Notes: generated by a model not told the origin, from the letters alone. DNA of 64,000 nucleotides from Streptomyces sp. NBC_01788 (GCF_035917575.1 NZ_CP109090.1:2790001-2854000); one strand, 5' to 3'. Positions 1-8,894 are shown, counted from the first letter of the stretch. Program-made: numbers and translations.

Positions 1-624
1 ATCATCATCCACACCCTTGAGCACTTCGAGGCGCACCCCGATATCGACGGCATCGCCATCGCGATCCTCCCCGAATACCGCCAGCACCTGATGAAGCTGC
101 TCAAGCGGTATGAGATCGAGAAGGTCAGATGGGTCGTCGACGGCGGCAGGACCGGTCAGGAGTCGCGGCACAACGCGCTCAAGACGGTCGCCGCGGACTG
201 CCCCGAGGACACCGTCGTGCTGATTCACGACGGCGTGCGGCCGCTGATCGACGCGAAGCTGATCAGCGCCAACATCGAGACCGTCCGGGAACACGGCTCC
301 GCGATCACCTGCACCAAGTTCAACGAGACTGTGGTGTCGAGCGAGCACGAGCACATCGACGACGTGATCCCGCGCGACCACATCTACGCCGCTCAAGCCC
401 CGCAGAGCTTCCGGCTCGGCCAGATCCTCTCGCTGTACGACCGGGCGGTGGCCGAGGACGAGCACGACACCATCGACTCGTGCTCCCTCATGCACCGGTA
501 CGGCGAGAAGATCTACCGTGTGGTCGGCCCCCGCTCGAACATAAAGATCACGACGTCCGAGGACTTCTACCTGTGCCGGACGTTCTTCGAGATCATCGAG
601 AACCAGCAGATCGTAGGTACGTGA
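1..624 (+). CDS. IspD/TarI-family cytidylyltransferase, 5'-truncated by window edge
   Basis: The reading frame is open from base 1, so the N-terminus with the nucleotide-binding loop is missing. The visible 207 residues show the family signatures HDGVRPL and AQAPQSF, typical of IspD and of TarI (D-ribitol-5-phosphate cytidylyltransferase). It would couple CTP to a sugar-alcohol or methylerythritol phosphate, giving a CDP-activated precursor in the cytoplasm. Its stop overlaps the GTG start of a sugar-nucleotide epimerase, so the two are translationally coupled. The setting among glycopolymer genes favours a TarI-like role over isoprenoid IspD, but that is inference. The substrate cannot be read from the sequence. 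Confidence 0.8.
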   Translation: MIIHTLEHFEAHPDIDGIAIAILPEYRQHLMKLLKRYEIEKVRWVVDGGRTGQESRHNALKTVAADCPEDTVVLIHDGVRPLIDAKLISANIETVREHGSAITCTKFNETVVSSEHEHIDDVIPRDHIYAAQAPQSFRLGQILSLYDRAVAEDEHDTIDSCSLMHRYGEKIYRVVGPRSNIKITTSEDFYLCRTFFEIIENQQIVGT

Positions 625-1694
625 TTCCAGTGACTACCGTCTCCAGTCCGGTCGTGGCGCACGACCTCGATGAGATCCTCGACCGTGACCTGCCGTGGAG
701 CGAGCTTTCCGGCAGCACGGTGCTGGTCACCGGTGCAAGCGGCATGTTGCCGTCGTACGTCGTCTACACCCTGCTCGCGCTGAACGACCGGCACGGGTTG
801 GGGATCTCCGTGCACGGTCTGGTGCGGAACGAGGACAAGGCCAGGCGACTGCTCGCCGATGTGCTCGACCGCCCCGACTTTCACCTCGTCGTCCAGGACG
901 TATCGGCGCCGCTCGAGCTGCCCGGCCCCGTCGACTACGTGATCCACGGGGCGAGCGCCGCGCGGCCCGCCCTGCACGGCAGCCAGCCTGTCATGACGAT
1001 CAAGGCGAATCTGCTGGGCACCTTCAACCTGCTCGACCTGTGTGTGGAGAAGGCCGGCCGCGGATTCGTGCTGATGTCCTCCGCGGAGGTCTACGGCGCC
1101 CAGCCGCCGGAGACCGAGCTCATCGACGAGCAGAGCTACGGCGGCTTCGACATCCTCAACCCGCGGGCCTGCTATGCCGAAGGCAAGCGCGCCGCGGAGA
1201 CGATCTGCGCGAGCTACGAGGCGCAGTACGGAATCGACTGCCGTGTCGTCAGGTTCGGTCACATCTACGGGCCGGGGATGGCGCTCGACGACGGGCGGGT
1301 GCAGGCCGACTTCGCAGCGAACGTGGTGACCGGCAAGGACATCGTGCTCAACAGCGACGGTTCCGGCGTACGGACCTACACCTACGTGGCCGACGCCATC
1401 GCGGGACTGTTCTACACGCTGCTCCGCGGTGACCAGACGGCCTACAACGTCGCCGACCCGTCCGGTCTGGTCTCCATCCGGCGGCTGGCGGAGCTGTTCA
1501 CCGAGGTGCGTCCGGAGCGCGGGCTCCGACTGCGGTTCAGCAATGAGTCCGACGCACGCGCCTACAGCCTGACCAAGAAGCAGGGCCTTGACAGCACGCG
1601 CCTGGCGGCCCTCGGCTGGCGTCCGATGGTCGCCCTGCCGGTCGGGTTGAACCGTATGGTGACCCATCTGGAGTCGACCGTCGAAGCGCTCTAG
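621..1694 (+). CDS. NAD-dependent epimerase/dehydratase (extended SDR)
   Basis: This is a 357-residue extended short-chain dehydrogenase/reductase, a sugar-nucleotide epimerase/dehydratase by family. The Rossmann loop GASGM lies near residue 32, followed by VIHGAS, an MSSAEVYG strand and the catalytic pair in the YAEGK motif. The GTG start at 621 overlaps the preceding stop (GTGA); a GTG at 630 is the alternative. It probably modifies the nucleotide-activated sugar or polyol made with its upstream partner. A Bcs1-like split cytidylyltransferase/reductase pair is another reading, though this protein looks more like the dTDP-glucose dehydratase branch. The exact reaction is unknown. Confidence 0.82.
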   Translation: MIPVTTVSSPVVAHDLDEILDRDLPWSELSGSTVLVTGASGMLPSYVVYTLLALNDRHGLGISVHGLVRNEDKARRLLADVLDRPDFHLVVQDVSAPLELPGPVDYVIHGASAARPALHGSQPVMTIKANLLGTFNLLDLCVEKAGRGFVLMSSAEVYGAQPPETELIDEQSYGGFDILNPRACYAEGKRAAETICASYEAQYGIDCRVVRFGHIYGPGMALDDGRVQADFAANVVTGKDIVLNSDGSGVRTYTYVADAIAGLFYTLLRGDQTAYNVADPSGLVSIRRLAELFTEVRPERGLRLRFSNESDARAYSLTKKQGLDSTRLAALGWRPMVALPVGLNRMVTHLESTVEAL

Positions 1695-1700
1695 CTGACC

Positions 1701-1760
1701 CCTGACAGCGGATCACCCCGGCACTGACCTGTGTCCGTGCCGGGGTGATCCGCTGTCAGG
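1701..1760. terminator. Bidirectional terminator, 24-bp perfect hairpin
   Basis: Bases 1701-1724 are the exact reverse complement of 1737-1760, leaving a 12-nt loop. The element lies between the convergent epimerase gene and the acyltransferase gene, so it can end transcription from both sides. Neither arm is followed by a long T run, as is usual in Streptomyces. Confidence 0.85.
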
Positions 1761-1764
1761 CCTC

Positions 1765-2571
1765 TTAGGGGGACGAAAACTTCCGGACCAGCCGCCGCAC
1801 CGGTGCCGGGAGCTTCAGGGCCGGCCGCCGCTTCGCCCCGGCCCGCGGCCGCATCACCGGCTTCTCCGGGACCGCCGCGTCATCGGTGAGGTTCCAGTAC
1901 TTCGGGGACTTCTCTCCCTTGCGCGGGTACTCCTCGTCCGGGCGGCGCGGCACGACCTCCGGGCGCTCCCAGGCGATGTCCCGCCGTACTACGCGCGCCG
2001 GTGCTCCCACCGCGACGCAGTTGTTCGGAATGGACGAGGTGACGATGGAGCGGAAGCCGATCACCGAGCCATCGCCGATGGTGACGCCGCCCATCACGAC
2101 CGCGTGCTTCGCGATCCAGACGTGCTCGCCCACGACGATCGACTGGGAGGGGTTCACGCGCTTCTCGGTGCGCACGTCGAAGATCGGGTGGGTGTCGTCG
2201 CCCCGCACCTCGATGTTCTTGGCGAACATCACGTCGTCACCGATCGACACCGACACGCCTTCGACGGCGGAGATGAAGGTGCGGCCGGCGCAGCCCACGT
2301 TCTCGCCGATCCAGATCCGGGACTCGTGTCCGCATCGCAGTTCGAAGCGGAGGCCCGCACGCTTCTTCGTGGTCGGGCCGATCTCGATCTGCCCGTTGTC
2401 TCCCGAGAAGGTGATGAGCAGATCCTTGATATCGGCCTTGGGGCTGATAACGAGTCTGTTGTTCGACCCCTTGAACCGGATATCGATCTTGTCCTCACGG
2501 ACCTCGCCGTCATAGACGATCCGATTTCCTTGATCGTCCTTGTAACGCTCGAGCTTGTGCAGTTGCAACAT
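1765..2571 (-). CDS. Acyltransferase with left-handed beta-helix (hexapeptide repeats)
   Basis: This 268-residue protein carries hexapeptide-repeat turns of the LbH fold in its middle and C-terminal half, including stretches such as SIGDDVMFAKNIEVRG, VVGEHVWIAKHAVVMGG and the terminal NNCVAVGAPARVV typical of sugar O-acetyltransferases. The first 80 residues are less repetitive and the last 60 are Arg/Pro-rich, which is unusual. It likely transfers an acetyl or other acyl group to a sugar in envelope polysaccharide synthesis. It is convergent with the epimerase gene and lies downstream of obg. The acceptor is unknown. Confidence 0.75.
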   Translation of the reverse strand: MLQLHKLERYKDDQGNRIVYDGEVREDKIDIRFKGSNNRLVISPKADIKDLLITFSGDNGQIEIGPTTKKRAGLRFELRCGHESRIWIGENVGCAGRTFISAVEGVSVSIGDDVMFAKNIEVRGDDTHPIFDVRTEKRVNPSQSIVVGEHVWIAKHAVVMGGVTIGDGSVIGFRSIVTSSIPNNCVAVGAPARVVRRDIAWERPEVVPRRPDEEYPRKGEKSPKYWNLTDDAAVPEKPVMRPRAGAKRRPALKLPAPVRRLVRKFSSP

Positions 2572-2711
2572 CGCGTCTGAGGGTGTGCCCTCGACCGGGT
2601 CAGGTCGGACCAGCCCCTCGCACCTCCGTTCCAGCCTGGATGGTCGCGCTCAAGCTATCAGATGCCCCAATTAGCGAGATTTCATCTGATCAACTGCTTG
2701 TCGACGATCAC

Positions 2712-2779
2712 GTCGGCCTCCGGATCAAAAGCATCAGGTGCTGAATACCTGAAGTCTCATGTGATCCGGATGTGCCGAC
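2712..2779 (-). terminator. Branched hairpin just downstream of obg
   Basis: An outer stem pairs 2712-2717 with 2774-2779 and 2719-2727 with 2762-2770 around a small bulge. An inner 6-bp hairpin pairs 2734-2739 with 2747-2752. It begins 9 bases after the obg stop in the transcribed direction, so a terminator is the simplest reading. Its nested shape is more elaborate than the other terminators here. Confidence 0.6.
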
Positions 2780-2787
2780 GCCCGCTT

Positions 2788-4224
2788 CTAGAAGGGCTCG
2801 AAGTCGTCGTACTCGTCCTGGGCGTCGTCGCGTTCCGCCTGGCGGTCGCGGCGGCGCTGGGCGGCCGGACGCGGCGCCTCGAACCGGTGGTCCTCGCCGC
2901 GGCGGCCGAGCATCTCCGCGCCCGCCGTGACCGACGGCTCCCAGTCGAAGACGACGGCGTTCTCCTCGGGTCCGATGGCGACACCGTCACCGGACCGGGC
3001 GCCGGCCTTCATCAACTGCTCCTCGACACCGAGGCGGTTGAGGCGGTCGGCGAGGTAACCGACGGCCTCGTCGTTGTTGAAGTCGGTCTGCCGCACCCAG
3101 CGTTCGGGCTTCTCGCCCCGCACGCGGAAGAGGCCGTCGTCCTCGCGGACGACGGTGAAGCCCGCGTCATCGACCGCCTTCGGCCGGATGACGATACGGG
3201 TCGCCTCCTCCTTCGGCCGGGCGGCGCGCGCCGTGGCGACCAGGTCGGCCAGCGCGTACGACAGCTCCTTGAGCCCGATGTGCGCCACCGCCGACACCTC
3301 GAAGACGCGGTAACCGCGCGCCTGGAGGTCGGGGCGGACCATCTCGGCGAGGTCCTTGCCGTCGGGGACGTCGGTCTTGTTCAGGACGACGATGCGGGGA
3401 CGGTTTCCGAGGCCGCCGTACTGCCGCAGCTCCTCCTCGATGACGTCGAGGTCGGAGACCGGGTCGCGGTCGGACTCCAGGGTGGCCGTGTCCAGTACGT
3501 GCACCAGCACGCTGCACCGCTCCACATGGCGCAGGAACTCCAGGCCGAGCCCCTTGCCCTGGCTGGCGCCGGGGATGAGACCCGGCACGTCGGCGACGGT
3601 GTAGACGGTCGAACCGGCCGTCACCACGCCCAGGTTGGGCACGAGGGTGGTGAACGGATAGTCCGCGATCTTCGGCTTGGCCGCGGAGAGGACGGAGATG
3701 AGGGAGGACTTGCCGGCGCTCGGGTACCCGACCAGCGCCACATCGGCGACGGTCTTCAGCTCCAGGACGATGTCCTGCAGGTCACCCGGCACGCCCAGCA
3801 GCGCGAAGCCGGGCGCCTTGCGCCGGGCGGAGGCCAGCGCCGCGTTGCCGAGGCCGCCCCGGCCGCCCTGCGCGGCGATGTACGAGGTCCCGTTTCCGAC
3901 GAGGTCGGCGAGGACGTTGCCGGCCTTGTCGAGCACGACGGTGCCGTCGGGCACGGCGAGGACGAGGTCCTGCCCGTCCTTGCCGCTGCGGTTGCCGCCC
4001 TCGCCGGGCTTGCCGTTGGTGGCCTTGCGGTGCGGCGAGTGGTGGTACTCGAGCAGCGTGGTGACGGACTGGTCGACGGTGAGGATCACGTCCCCGCCGT
4101 GACCGCCGTTGCCGCCGTCCGGGCCGCCCAGCGGCTTGAACTTCTCACGATGCACGGAGGCACAGCCGTGGCCTCCGTTACCCGCGGCGACATGGAGTTC
4201 GACGCGGTCCACGAAGGTGGTCAT
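2788..4224 (-). CDS. obg: Obg GTPase (CgtA)
   Basis: This is a 478-residue Obg GTPase that binds the large ribosomal subunit and is linked in Streptomyces to growth and the onset of aerial mycelium. The Gly-rich Obg fold covers residues 1-160 ([16 protein letters not shown]). The GTPase domain carries the P-loop GYPSAGKSS, the switch DVPGLI and the base-specificity motif NKTD. A C-terminal OCT domain and an acidic tail ending DDFEPF follow. The start at 4224 is chosen because [18 protein letters not shown] is the conserved N-terminus and GGAGG sits just upstream; an in-frame upstream GTG has no such support. It is the last gene of rplU-rpmA-obg. Confidence 0.97.
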   Translation of the reverse strand: MTTFVDRVELHVAAGNGGHGCASVHREKFKPLGGPDGGNGGHGGDVILTVDQSVTTLLEYHHSPHRKATNGKPGEGGNRSGKDGQDLVLAVPDGTVVLDKAGNVLADLVGNGTSYIAAQGGRGGLGNAALASARRKAPGFALLGVPGDLQDIVLELKTVADVALVGYPSAGKSSLISVLSAAKPKIADYPFTTLVPNLGVVTAGSTVYTVADVPGLIPGASQGKGLGLEFLRHVERCSVLVHVLDTATLESDRDPVSDLDVIEEELRQYGGLGNRPRIVVLNKTDVPDGKDLAEMVRPDLQARGYRVFEVSAVAHIGLKELSYALADLVATARAARPKEEATRIVIRPKAVDDAGFTVVREDDGLFRVRGEKPERWVRQTDFNNDEAVGYLADRLNRLGVEEQLMKAGARSGDGVAIGPEENAVVFDWEPSVTAGAEMLGRRGEDHRFEAPRPAAQRRRDRQAERDDAQDEYDDFEPF

Positions 4225-4276
4225 GGTGGTGCCTCCAGCACTGTGAAACTTACGGATGTGGTGACTGCGTAACACG

Positions 4277-4324
4277 CGAAAGGCGGACCCGCCTTCCCGC
4301 CGGGGAAGTGAGGTCCGCCTCGCG
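4277..4324 (-). promoter_or_regulatory. Nested hairpin between rpmA and obg
   Basis: The 9-bp arms at 4281-4289 and 4312-4320 enclose a second 6-bp stem at 4293-4298/4303-4308. The outer bases CGCG at both ends extend the structure. It lies between two genes of one operon, so it is probably a partial terminator or RNA-processing site that lowers obg expression relative to the ribosomal proteins. Confidence 0.6.
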
Positions 4325-4335
4325 AAAGCTTCCGA

Positions 4336-4590
4336 TCAGGCGACCGGAACGATGTTCACGACCTTGCGGCCACGGCTGGTGCCGAACTCCACCGCACCGG
4401 CCTGCAGCGCGAACAGCGTGTCGTCGCCGCCACGGCCGACACCGGCGCCCGGGTGGAAGTGGGTGCCGCGCTGGCGGACCAGGATCTCACCCGCGTTGAC
4501 GACCTGACCGCCGAAGCGCTTCACGCCGAGCCGCTGGGCATTGGAGTCGCGACCGTTCCGAGTGGACGATGCGCCCTTCTTGTGTGCCAT
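4336..4590 (-). CDS. rpmA: Large-subunit ribosomal protein bL27
   Basis: The 84-residue protein begins [16 protein letters not shown] and has the L27 motif [21 protein letters not shown]. bL27 lies near the peptidyl-transferase centre of the 50S subunit. The mature N-terminus AHKKG is directly encoded after Met, without the cleavable N-terminal extension seen in some Firmicutes. It starts 14 bases after rplU ends. Confidence 0.98.
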   Translation of the reverse strand: MAHKKGASSTRNGRDSNAQRLGVKRFGGQVVNAGEILVRQRGTHFHPGAGVGRGGDDTLFALQAGAVEFGTSRGRKVVNIVPVA

Positions 4591-4604
4591 GTCTCCTCAG
4601 TCCC

Positions 4605-4925
4605 TTACTTCGCAGCCGCGGGGATCGACGTGACCTTGATCGCCGTGTACTGCTGGCGGTGGCCCTGCCGACGACGGTAGCCGGTCTTGTTCTTGTAGCG
4701 CAGAATGTCGATCTTCTGGCCCTTGTGGTGGTCCACGACCTCGGCCTGGACCTTGATGCCGGCCAGCACCCACGGGTCGCTGGTCACGGCGTCACCGTCG
4801 ACGACGAGCAGGGTCGAAAGCTCGACCGTGTCGCCAACCTTGGCGGTGGAAATCTTGTCAACCTCAACGATGTCGCCGACAGCAACCTTGTGCTGGCGAC
4901 CACCGCTGCGCACGATGGCGTACAC
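4605..4925 (-). CDS. rplU: Large-subunit ribosomal protein bL21
   Basis: The 106-residue protein has the L21 core [13 protein letters not shown] at the N-terminus and the basic [14 protein letters not shown] motif that contacts 23S rRNA near the C-terminus. The GTG at 4925 is chosen because it places the conserved YAIVRSGG at residue 2; an upstream in-frame start would add 26 unconserved residues. It is the first gene of rplU-rpmA-obg, and the promoter should lie in the 189 bases between it and rfbC. Confidence 0.97.
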   Translation of the reverse strand: MYAIVRSGGRQHKVAVGDIVEVDKISTAKVGDTVELSTLLVVDGDAVTSDPWVLAGIKVQAEVVDHHKGQKIDILRYKNKTGYRRRQGHRQQYTAIKVTSIPAAAK

Positions 4926-5085
4926 GCGGATCTCACTCTCTCGCTCGGGACGGCACCCCCGCAGGCCAGCCAACCGGCACAGCGGACGACCTCTCCCGGT
5001 CACGGCCTGTGTCCGGGAGGATGAGGTTTACGGGGATGTGGCAGGCACAGAGGCCACGCCGACGGTCAAGGTTACGGTGCCTCCA

Positions 5086-5107
5086 CCGGCCGGTCAAACC
5101 GGGCCGG
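5086..5107 (-). terminator. Possible terminator after rfbC
   Basis: A short GC stem pairs 5086-5091 with 5102-5107 just downstream of the rfbC stop and about 160 bases upstream of rplU. It is weak compared with the other terminators here, so some read-through from the rhamnose operon into rplU is possible. Confidence 0.35.
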
Positions 5108-5114
5108 GGTCGGC

Positions 5115-5708
5115 TCAGCCGCCGAGGCTCTCCCGGTAGGCCACGCACTCCTCGTAGGAGGGCAGCAGGCCCTGCTCCCGGGCCTGGGCCAGGGTGGGCG
5201 CCTGGTCGTCCTTGTCGGAGAGCAGCGGGGTGATGTCCGCGGGCCAGTCGATGCCGAGGGCCGGGTCCAGCGGGTGGACGCCGTGCTCGCGCCCGGGGGC
5301 GTAGCCCGCGGAGCAGAGGTAGATGACGGTGGCGTCCCCGGTGAGTGCCATGAAGCCGTGACCGAGGCCCTCGGAGAGGTGGACCGCGTGGTGGTCGCGG
5401 TCGTCGAGGCGCACCGCCTCCCACTGGCCGAAGGTGGGCGAGCCGGTCCGGATGTCCACGATCACGTCGAGGACCGCACCACGCACGCACTTGACGTACT
5501 TGGCCTGGCCGGGCGGCACGTCCGCGAAGTGGATTCCGCGCAGGGTGCCCCGGCTGGAGACCGACATGTTGGCCTGGGCCAGGGTGAGCGGGTGGCCTGC
5601 CGCCTCGGTGAAGACGGGCGCCTTGAACCACTCGTGGAAGTTGCCCCGGCTGTCGGGGAAGACCTTCGGCTCGTGCACCCAGGCACCGGAAATCGAAAGG
5701 GGTCGCAT
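5115..5708 (-). CDS. rfbC: dTDP-4-dehydrorhamnose 3,5-epimerase
   Basis: This is a 197-residue RmlC cupin enzyme that epimerises C3 and C5 of dTDP-4-keto-6-deoxyglucose, step three of dTDP-L-rhamnose synthesis. The catalytic-His motif RGIHF, followed by KYVKCVRGAVLDVIVDIR, is diagnostic, as is the later EGLGHGFM strand. The ATG at 5708 is preferred: it overlaps the rfbD stop as TGATG and has GAGGA 7 bases upstream. A GTG directly before it is the alternative. It is the last gene of the operon. The C-terminal extension after SDKDDQAPTL is normal for actinobacterial RmlC. Confidence 0.95.
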   Translation of the reverse strand: MRPLSISGAWVHEPKVFPDSRGNFHEWFKAPVFTEAAGHPLTLAQANMSVSSRGTLRGIHFADVPPGQAKYVKCVRGAVLDVIVDIRTGSPTFGQWEAVRLDDRDHHAVHLSEGLGHGFMALTGDATVIYLCSAGYAPGREHGVHPLDPALGIDWPADITPLLSDKDDQAPTLAQAREQGLLPSYEECVAYRESLGG

Positions 5709-6727
5709 CACACAGTCCTCGGTTCTTGCCTCGGCTCTTCTTCAGTCGGTCCGTCGGGGCTCGCCCGGTGCGCCAGGCCGCCCGGTACGCCGGCGGACGC
5801 GGCGGGTCCGGCGGAGTGCGCCGGCCGATCTCGGTGGATCTCCGGGAAAGCCCGGGTGAGCGCCGCGCGCCAGTCGCGCAGCGGTTCGACACCGGCCGGG
5901 CGGAGGCGGTCGTGGCCGAGGACGCTGTAGGCCGGGCGGGGGGCGGGACGGGTGAACGCCTCGCTGGTCGTGGGGCGGACCCGGTCCGGGTCGGCCCCGA
6001 GCAGGCGGAAGATCTCGCGGGTGAAGCCGTACCAGGTGGTCTCGCCGGAGTTGGTGCCGTGGTAGACCCCGGCCGGGGCGGTGCCGGCCAGGGCTCCGCG
6101 TCCCAGGGCGAACAGCAGACCGGCCAGGTCGGCGCTCCAGGTGGGCTGGCCGCGCTGGTCGTCCACGACGTCCAGCGTCTCGCGCTCGGCCGCGAGGCGG
6201 ATCATGGTGCGGACGAAGTTGGGCCCGCCGGCGCCGTACAGCCAGGCGGTGCGGATCACATAGCCGCGGTCCGGGAGGGTCTTCAGGACGGCCTGCTCAC
6301 CGGCGAGCTTGGTACGCCCGTAGGCGCTGCGCGGAGCGGTGGGGGCGTCCTCGGCGTACGGGGTGGTGGCGTCGCCGGCGAAGACGTAGTCGGTGGAGAC
6401 GTGGAGCAGGACGGCGCCGGTACGGGCGCAGGCGGCGGCGAGGTGGGCCGGGCCGTCACCGTTGACGCGGAGCGCCTCGGCCTCGTGGGTCTCCGCGTCG
6501 TCCACGGCGGTCCAGGCCGCGCAGTTGACGACCACGGCGGGGCGGTGACGCTCCAGCTCCCGCCGCACGGCCGCGGGGTCGGTGAGGTCCAGGGCCGAGC
6601 GGTCCAGCGCGACGGACCGCTCGCCCTCGGCGGCCAGCCTGGCCAGCACGTCCTGACCGAGCATGCCGCCCGCTCCGGTGACCAGCCAGCCGGCCGGGAC
6701 GCTTGCCTCTTCGTGTGTCGGGTTCAT
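5708..6727 (-). CDS. rfbD: dTDP-4-dehydrorhamnose reductase
   Basis: This 339-residue RmlD (extended SDR) performs the final NAD(P)H reduction to dTDP-L-rhamnose. The Rossmann loop GAGGMLGQ lies near residue 17. STDYVFAG and the YGRTK catalytic motif follow, with a PTW/WSADL substrate region. The ATG at 6727 is chosen over an in-frame start 57 bases upstream because it lies just before the fold and behind a purine-rich GAGAAGAGG. The Ala/Pro-rich last 45 residues are unconserved. It sits between rfbB and rfbC in the operon. Confidence 0.93.
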   Translation of the reverse strand: MNPTHEEASVPAGWLVTGAGGMLGQDVLARLAAEGERSVALDRSALDLTDPAAVRRELERHRPAVVVNCAAWTAVDDAETHEAEALRVNGDGPAHLAAACARTGAVLLHVSTDYVFAGDATTPYAEDAPTAPRSAYGRTKLAGEQAVLKTLPDRGYVIRTAWLYGAGGPNFVRTMIRLAAERETLDVVDDQRGQPTWSADLAGLLFALGRGALAGTAPAGVYHGTNSGETTWYGFTREIFRLLGADPDRVRPTTSEAFTRPAPRPAYSVLGHDRLRPAGVEPLRDWRAALTRAFPEIHRDRPAHSAGPAASAGVPGGLAHRASPDGPTEEEPRQEPRTV

Positions 6728-6823
6728 GCCTCTTCTCGTCCTCGTGCGGGGTGGGGCGGCCTGTCGCCGGTGCCCCGGGCGCACCCGGAATGCCTGACCG
6801 GTCCCGGCGAGGTGGGCGGCGCG

Positions 6824-7813
6824 TCAGTTCAGGGCCGCGTGCTCCTTCAGCGGCTCCCACCAGGCGCGGTTGTCGCGGTACCACCGCACCGTCTCGGCGA
6901 GGCCCGTGCGGAAGTCCTTGCGGGGCTCGTAGCCGAGCTCCTCGCGGATCTTCGTGCAGTCGACGGAGTAGCGGCGGTCGTGGCCCTTGCGGTCGTCGAC
7001 GTACTCCACGCTGGTCTCCCAGTCGGCTCCGCACGCCTCGAGCAGCAGCGCCGTGAGCTCCTTGTTGGAGAGCTCCGTGCCGCCGCCGATGTTGTAGACC
7101 TCCCCCGCGCGGCCCTTGGTGCGGACCAGGTCGATGCCCTGTACGTGGTCGTCGATGTGCAGCCAGTCGCGGACGTTGCCGCCGTCGCCGTACAGCGGGA
7201 CCTTCCTGCCGTCGAGAAGGTTGGTGACGAAGAGCGGAATGACCTTCTCGGGGAAGTGGTGGTGCCCGTAGTTGTTGGAGCAGCGGGTGACCCGGACGTC
7301 CAGGCCGTGGGTGCGGTGGTAGGACAGCGCGATCAGGTCGCTGGAGGCCTTCGCCGAGGAGTAGGGCGAGTTGGGTGCCAGCGGGTGGGTCTCGGGCCAG
7401 GAGCCCTCGTCGATCGAGCCGTAGACCTCGTCGGTGGAGATGTGCACGAAGGTCTTGATGCCGGCCCGGTACGCCGCGTCGACGAGCGTGTGCGTGCCGA
7501 CGACGTTCGTGCGGACGAACTCCGCGCCGCCGTCGATGGAGCGGTCGACATGCGACTCGGCGGCGAAGTGCACGACCTCGTCGTGCTCGGCCATCAGCTT
7601 GCCCACGAGTCCGGGGTCGCAGATGTCGCCCTGCACGAAGGCGAACCCCGGGTGCGCGCGCACCTCGTCGAGGTTGGCCGGGTTGCCCGCGTACGTCAGC
7701 TTGTCCAGGACGGTGATCGCGACATCACCGGGGCCCTGCGGACCGAGCAGCGTACGGACGTAGTGCGAGCCGATGAAGCCGGCGCCGCCGGTCACCAGGA
7801 TCCTGGTCGTCAT
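6824..7813 (-). CDS. rfbB: dTDP-glucose 4,6-dehydratase
   Basis: This 329-residue RmlB converts dTDP-glucose to dTDP-4-keto-6-deoxyglucose using bound NAD+. It shows the NAD-binding loop GGAGFIGSHYVR at residues 9-20, the AAESHVDRSI signature, the catalytic STDEVYG and YSSAK motifs, and the RCSNNYG substrate motif. Its ATG overlaps the rfbA stop (ATGA), so the two are translationally coupled. All landmark residues are present, and the length is normal for the family. Confidence 0.97.
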   Translation of the reverse strand: MTTRILVTGGAGFIGSHYVRTLLGPQGPGDVAITVLDKLTYAGNPANLDEVRAHPGFAFVQGDICDPGLVGKLMAEHDEVVHFAAESHVDRSIDGGAEFVRTNVVGTHTLVDAAYRAGIKTFVHISTDEVYGSIDEGSWPETHPLAPNSPYSSAKASSDLIALSYHRTHGLDVRVTRCSNNYGHHHFPEKVIPLFVTNLLDGRKVPLYGDGGNVRDWLHIDDHVQGIDLVRTKGRAGEVYNIGGGTELSNKELTALLLEACGADWETSVEYVDDRKGHDRRYSVDCTKIREELGYEPRKDFRTGLAETVRWYRDNRAWWEPLKEHAALN

Positions 7814-8877
7814 GAGGAGATCTGCACCTTGCTGTGATCACCGAGCACGAGCCGGTGGGCCGAGGGGTTCCGGGGTGCGGGCGTCACTTCGGCGTCGCGC
7901 CCGATGAGCGAGGCCTCCACCCGGCGCACGCCGGTCACGGACGAACCTCGCAGCAGGATGGAGTACTCGATTTCGCTGTCGACGATCCGGCAGTCCTCGG
8001 AGACCGAGGTGAAGGGGCCGATGTACGCGTCGTCGACCACCGAGCCGGCACCTATGATCGCGGGTCCGACGATCCGACTGCCGCTGACCCTGGCGCCCGC
8101 CTCTATGCGCACCCGGCCGATGATCTCGCTCTCCTCGTCCACCGTGCCCGCGTTCAGCGGCTCCACGGCCTCCGGGACGGACCGGTTGACCTCCAGCATG
8201 TCGGTGACGTTGCCGGTGTCCTTCCAGTAACCGGAGATGGTGGCGGAGCGGACGTCGCACTTGTTGTCGATCAGCCACTGGATGGCATGGGTGATCTCCA
8301 ACTCCCCGCGCCAGGAAGGCTCGATGGAGCGGACGGCCTCATGCACGGCCGGGGTGAACAGATAGACGCCGACCAGTGCCAGGTCGCTCTTCGGCTCCTT
8401 CGGCTTCTCCTCCAGGCCCACCACCTGTCCGTCGGGGCCGAGTTCGGCGACACCGAAGGACGTGGGGTCGGGAACCCTGGTCAGCAGGATCCGCGCGTCG
8501 GGCCGCTCGGCCCGGAACTCCTCGACGAGGCCGGTGATGCCACCGACGATGAAGTTGTCACCGAGGTACATGACGAAGTCCTCGTCGCCGAGGAAGTCCT
8601 GCGCGATGAGCACCGCGTGGGCGAGTCCCAGCGGCGCCTCCTGCGGAATGTAGGTGACCTCGACCCCGAAACGGGAGCCGTCACCCACCGCCTCGCGGAT
8701 CTCGTCCGCGGTGTCACCGACGACGATCCCGACCTCGTCGATCCCGGCGTCGGCGATCGCTTCCAGGCCGTAGAAGAGCACAGGCTTGTTGGCGACCGGC
8801 ACCAACTGCTTGGCCGAGGTGTGAGTGATCGGCCGGAGACGGGTGCCCGACCCCCCGGAGAGCACGAGAGCCTTCAC
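7810..8877 (-). CDS. rfbA: Glucose-1-phosphate thymidylyltransferase, long form
   Basis: This is a 355-residue RmlA-family enzyme that makes dTDP-glucose from dTTP and glucose-1-phosphate. The nucleotidyltransferase domain occupies residues 1-235 with the signature GGSGTRLRPIT at 8-18 and the YLGDNF metal motif. A left-handed beta-helix tail (about 245-340) makes it the long StrD-like form common in actinobacteria, rather than the 290-residue RmlA. The GTG start directly abuts an inverted repeat. It is the first gene of rfbA-B-D-C. Confidence 0.94.
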   Translation of the reverse strand: MKALVLSGGSGTRLRPITHTSAKQLVPVANKPVLFYGLEAIADAGIDEVGIVVGDTADEIREAVGDGSRFGVEVTYIPQEAPLGLAHAVLIAQDFLGDEDFVMYLGDNFIVGGITGLVEEFRAERPDARILLTRVPDPTSFGVAELGPDGQVVGLEEKPKEPKSDLALVGVYLFTPAVHEAVRSIEPSWRGELEITHAIQWLIDNKCDVRSATISGYWKDTGNVTDMLEVNRSVPEAVEPLNAGTVDEESEIIGRVRIEAGARVSGSRIVGPAIIGAGSVVDDAYIGPFTSVSEDCRIVDSEIEYSILLRGSSVTGVRRVEASLIGRDAEVTPAPRNPSAHRLVLGDHSKVQISS

Positions 8878-8894
8878 GTATTGCGCCCCAATAC
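8878..8894 (-). promoter_or_regulatory. Hairpin touching the rfbA start codon, Shine-Dalgarno in its loop region
   Basis: Bases 8878-8883 and 8889-8894 are perfect 6-bp inverted arms with 5 bases between. In the mRNA the only G-rich ribosome-binding candidate (GGGG) sits at the loop, and the GTG start follows the stem immediately. Folding would affect initiation of the whole rhamnose operon. Confidence 0.5.

Noticed and set aside
2662..4272. Plus-strand open frame opposite obg
   Set aside because: The minus frame is a full-length Obg with all GTPase motifs; the plus frame has none.
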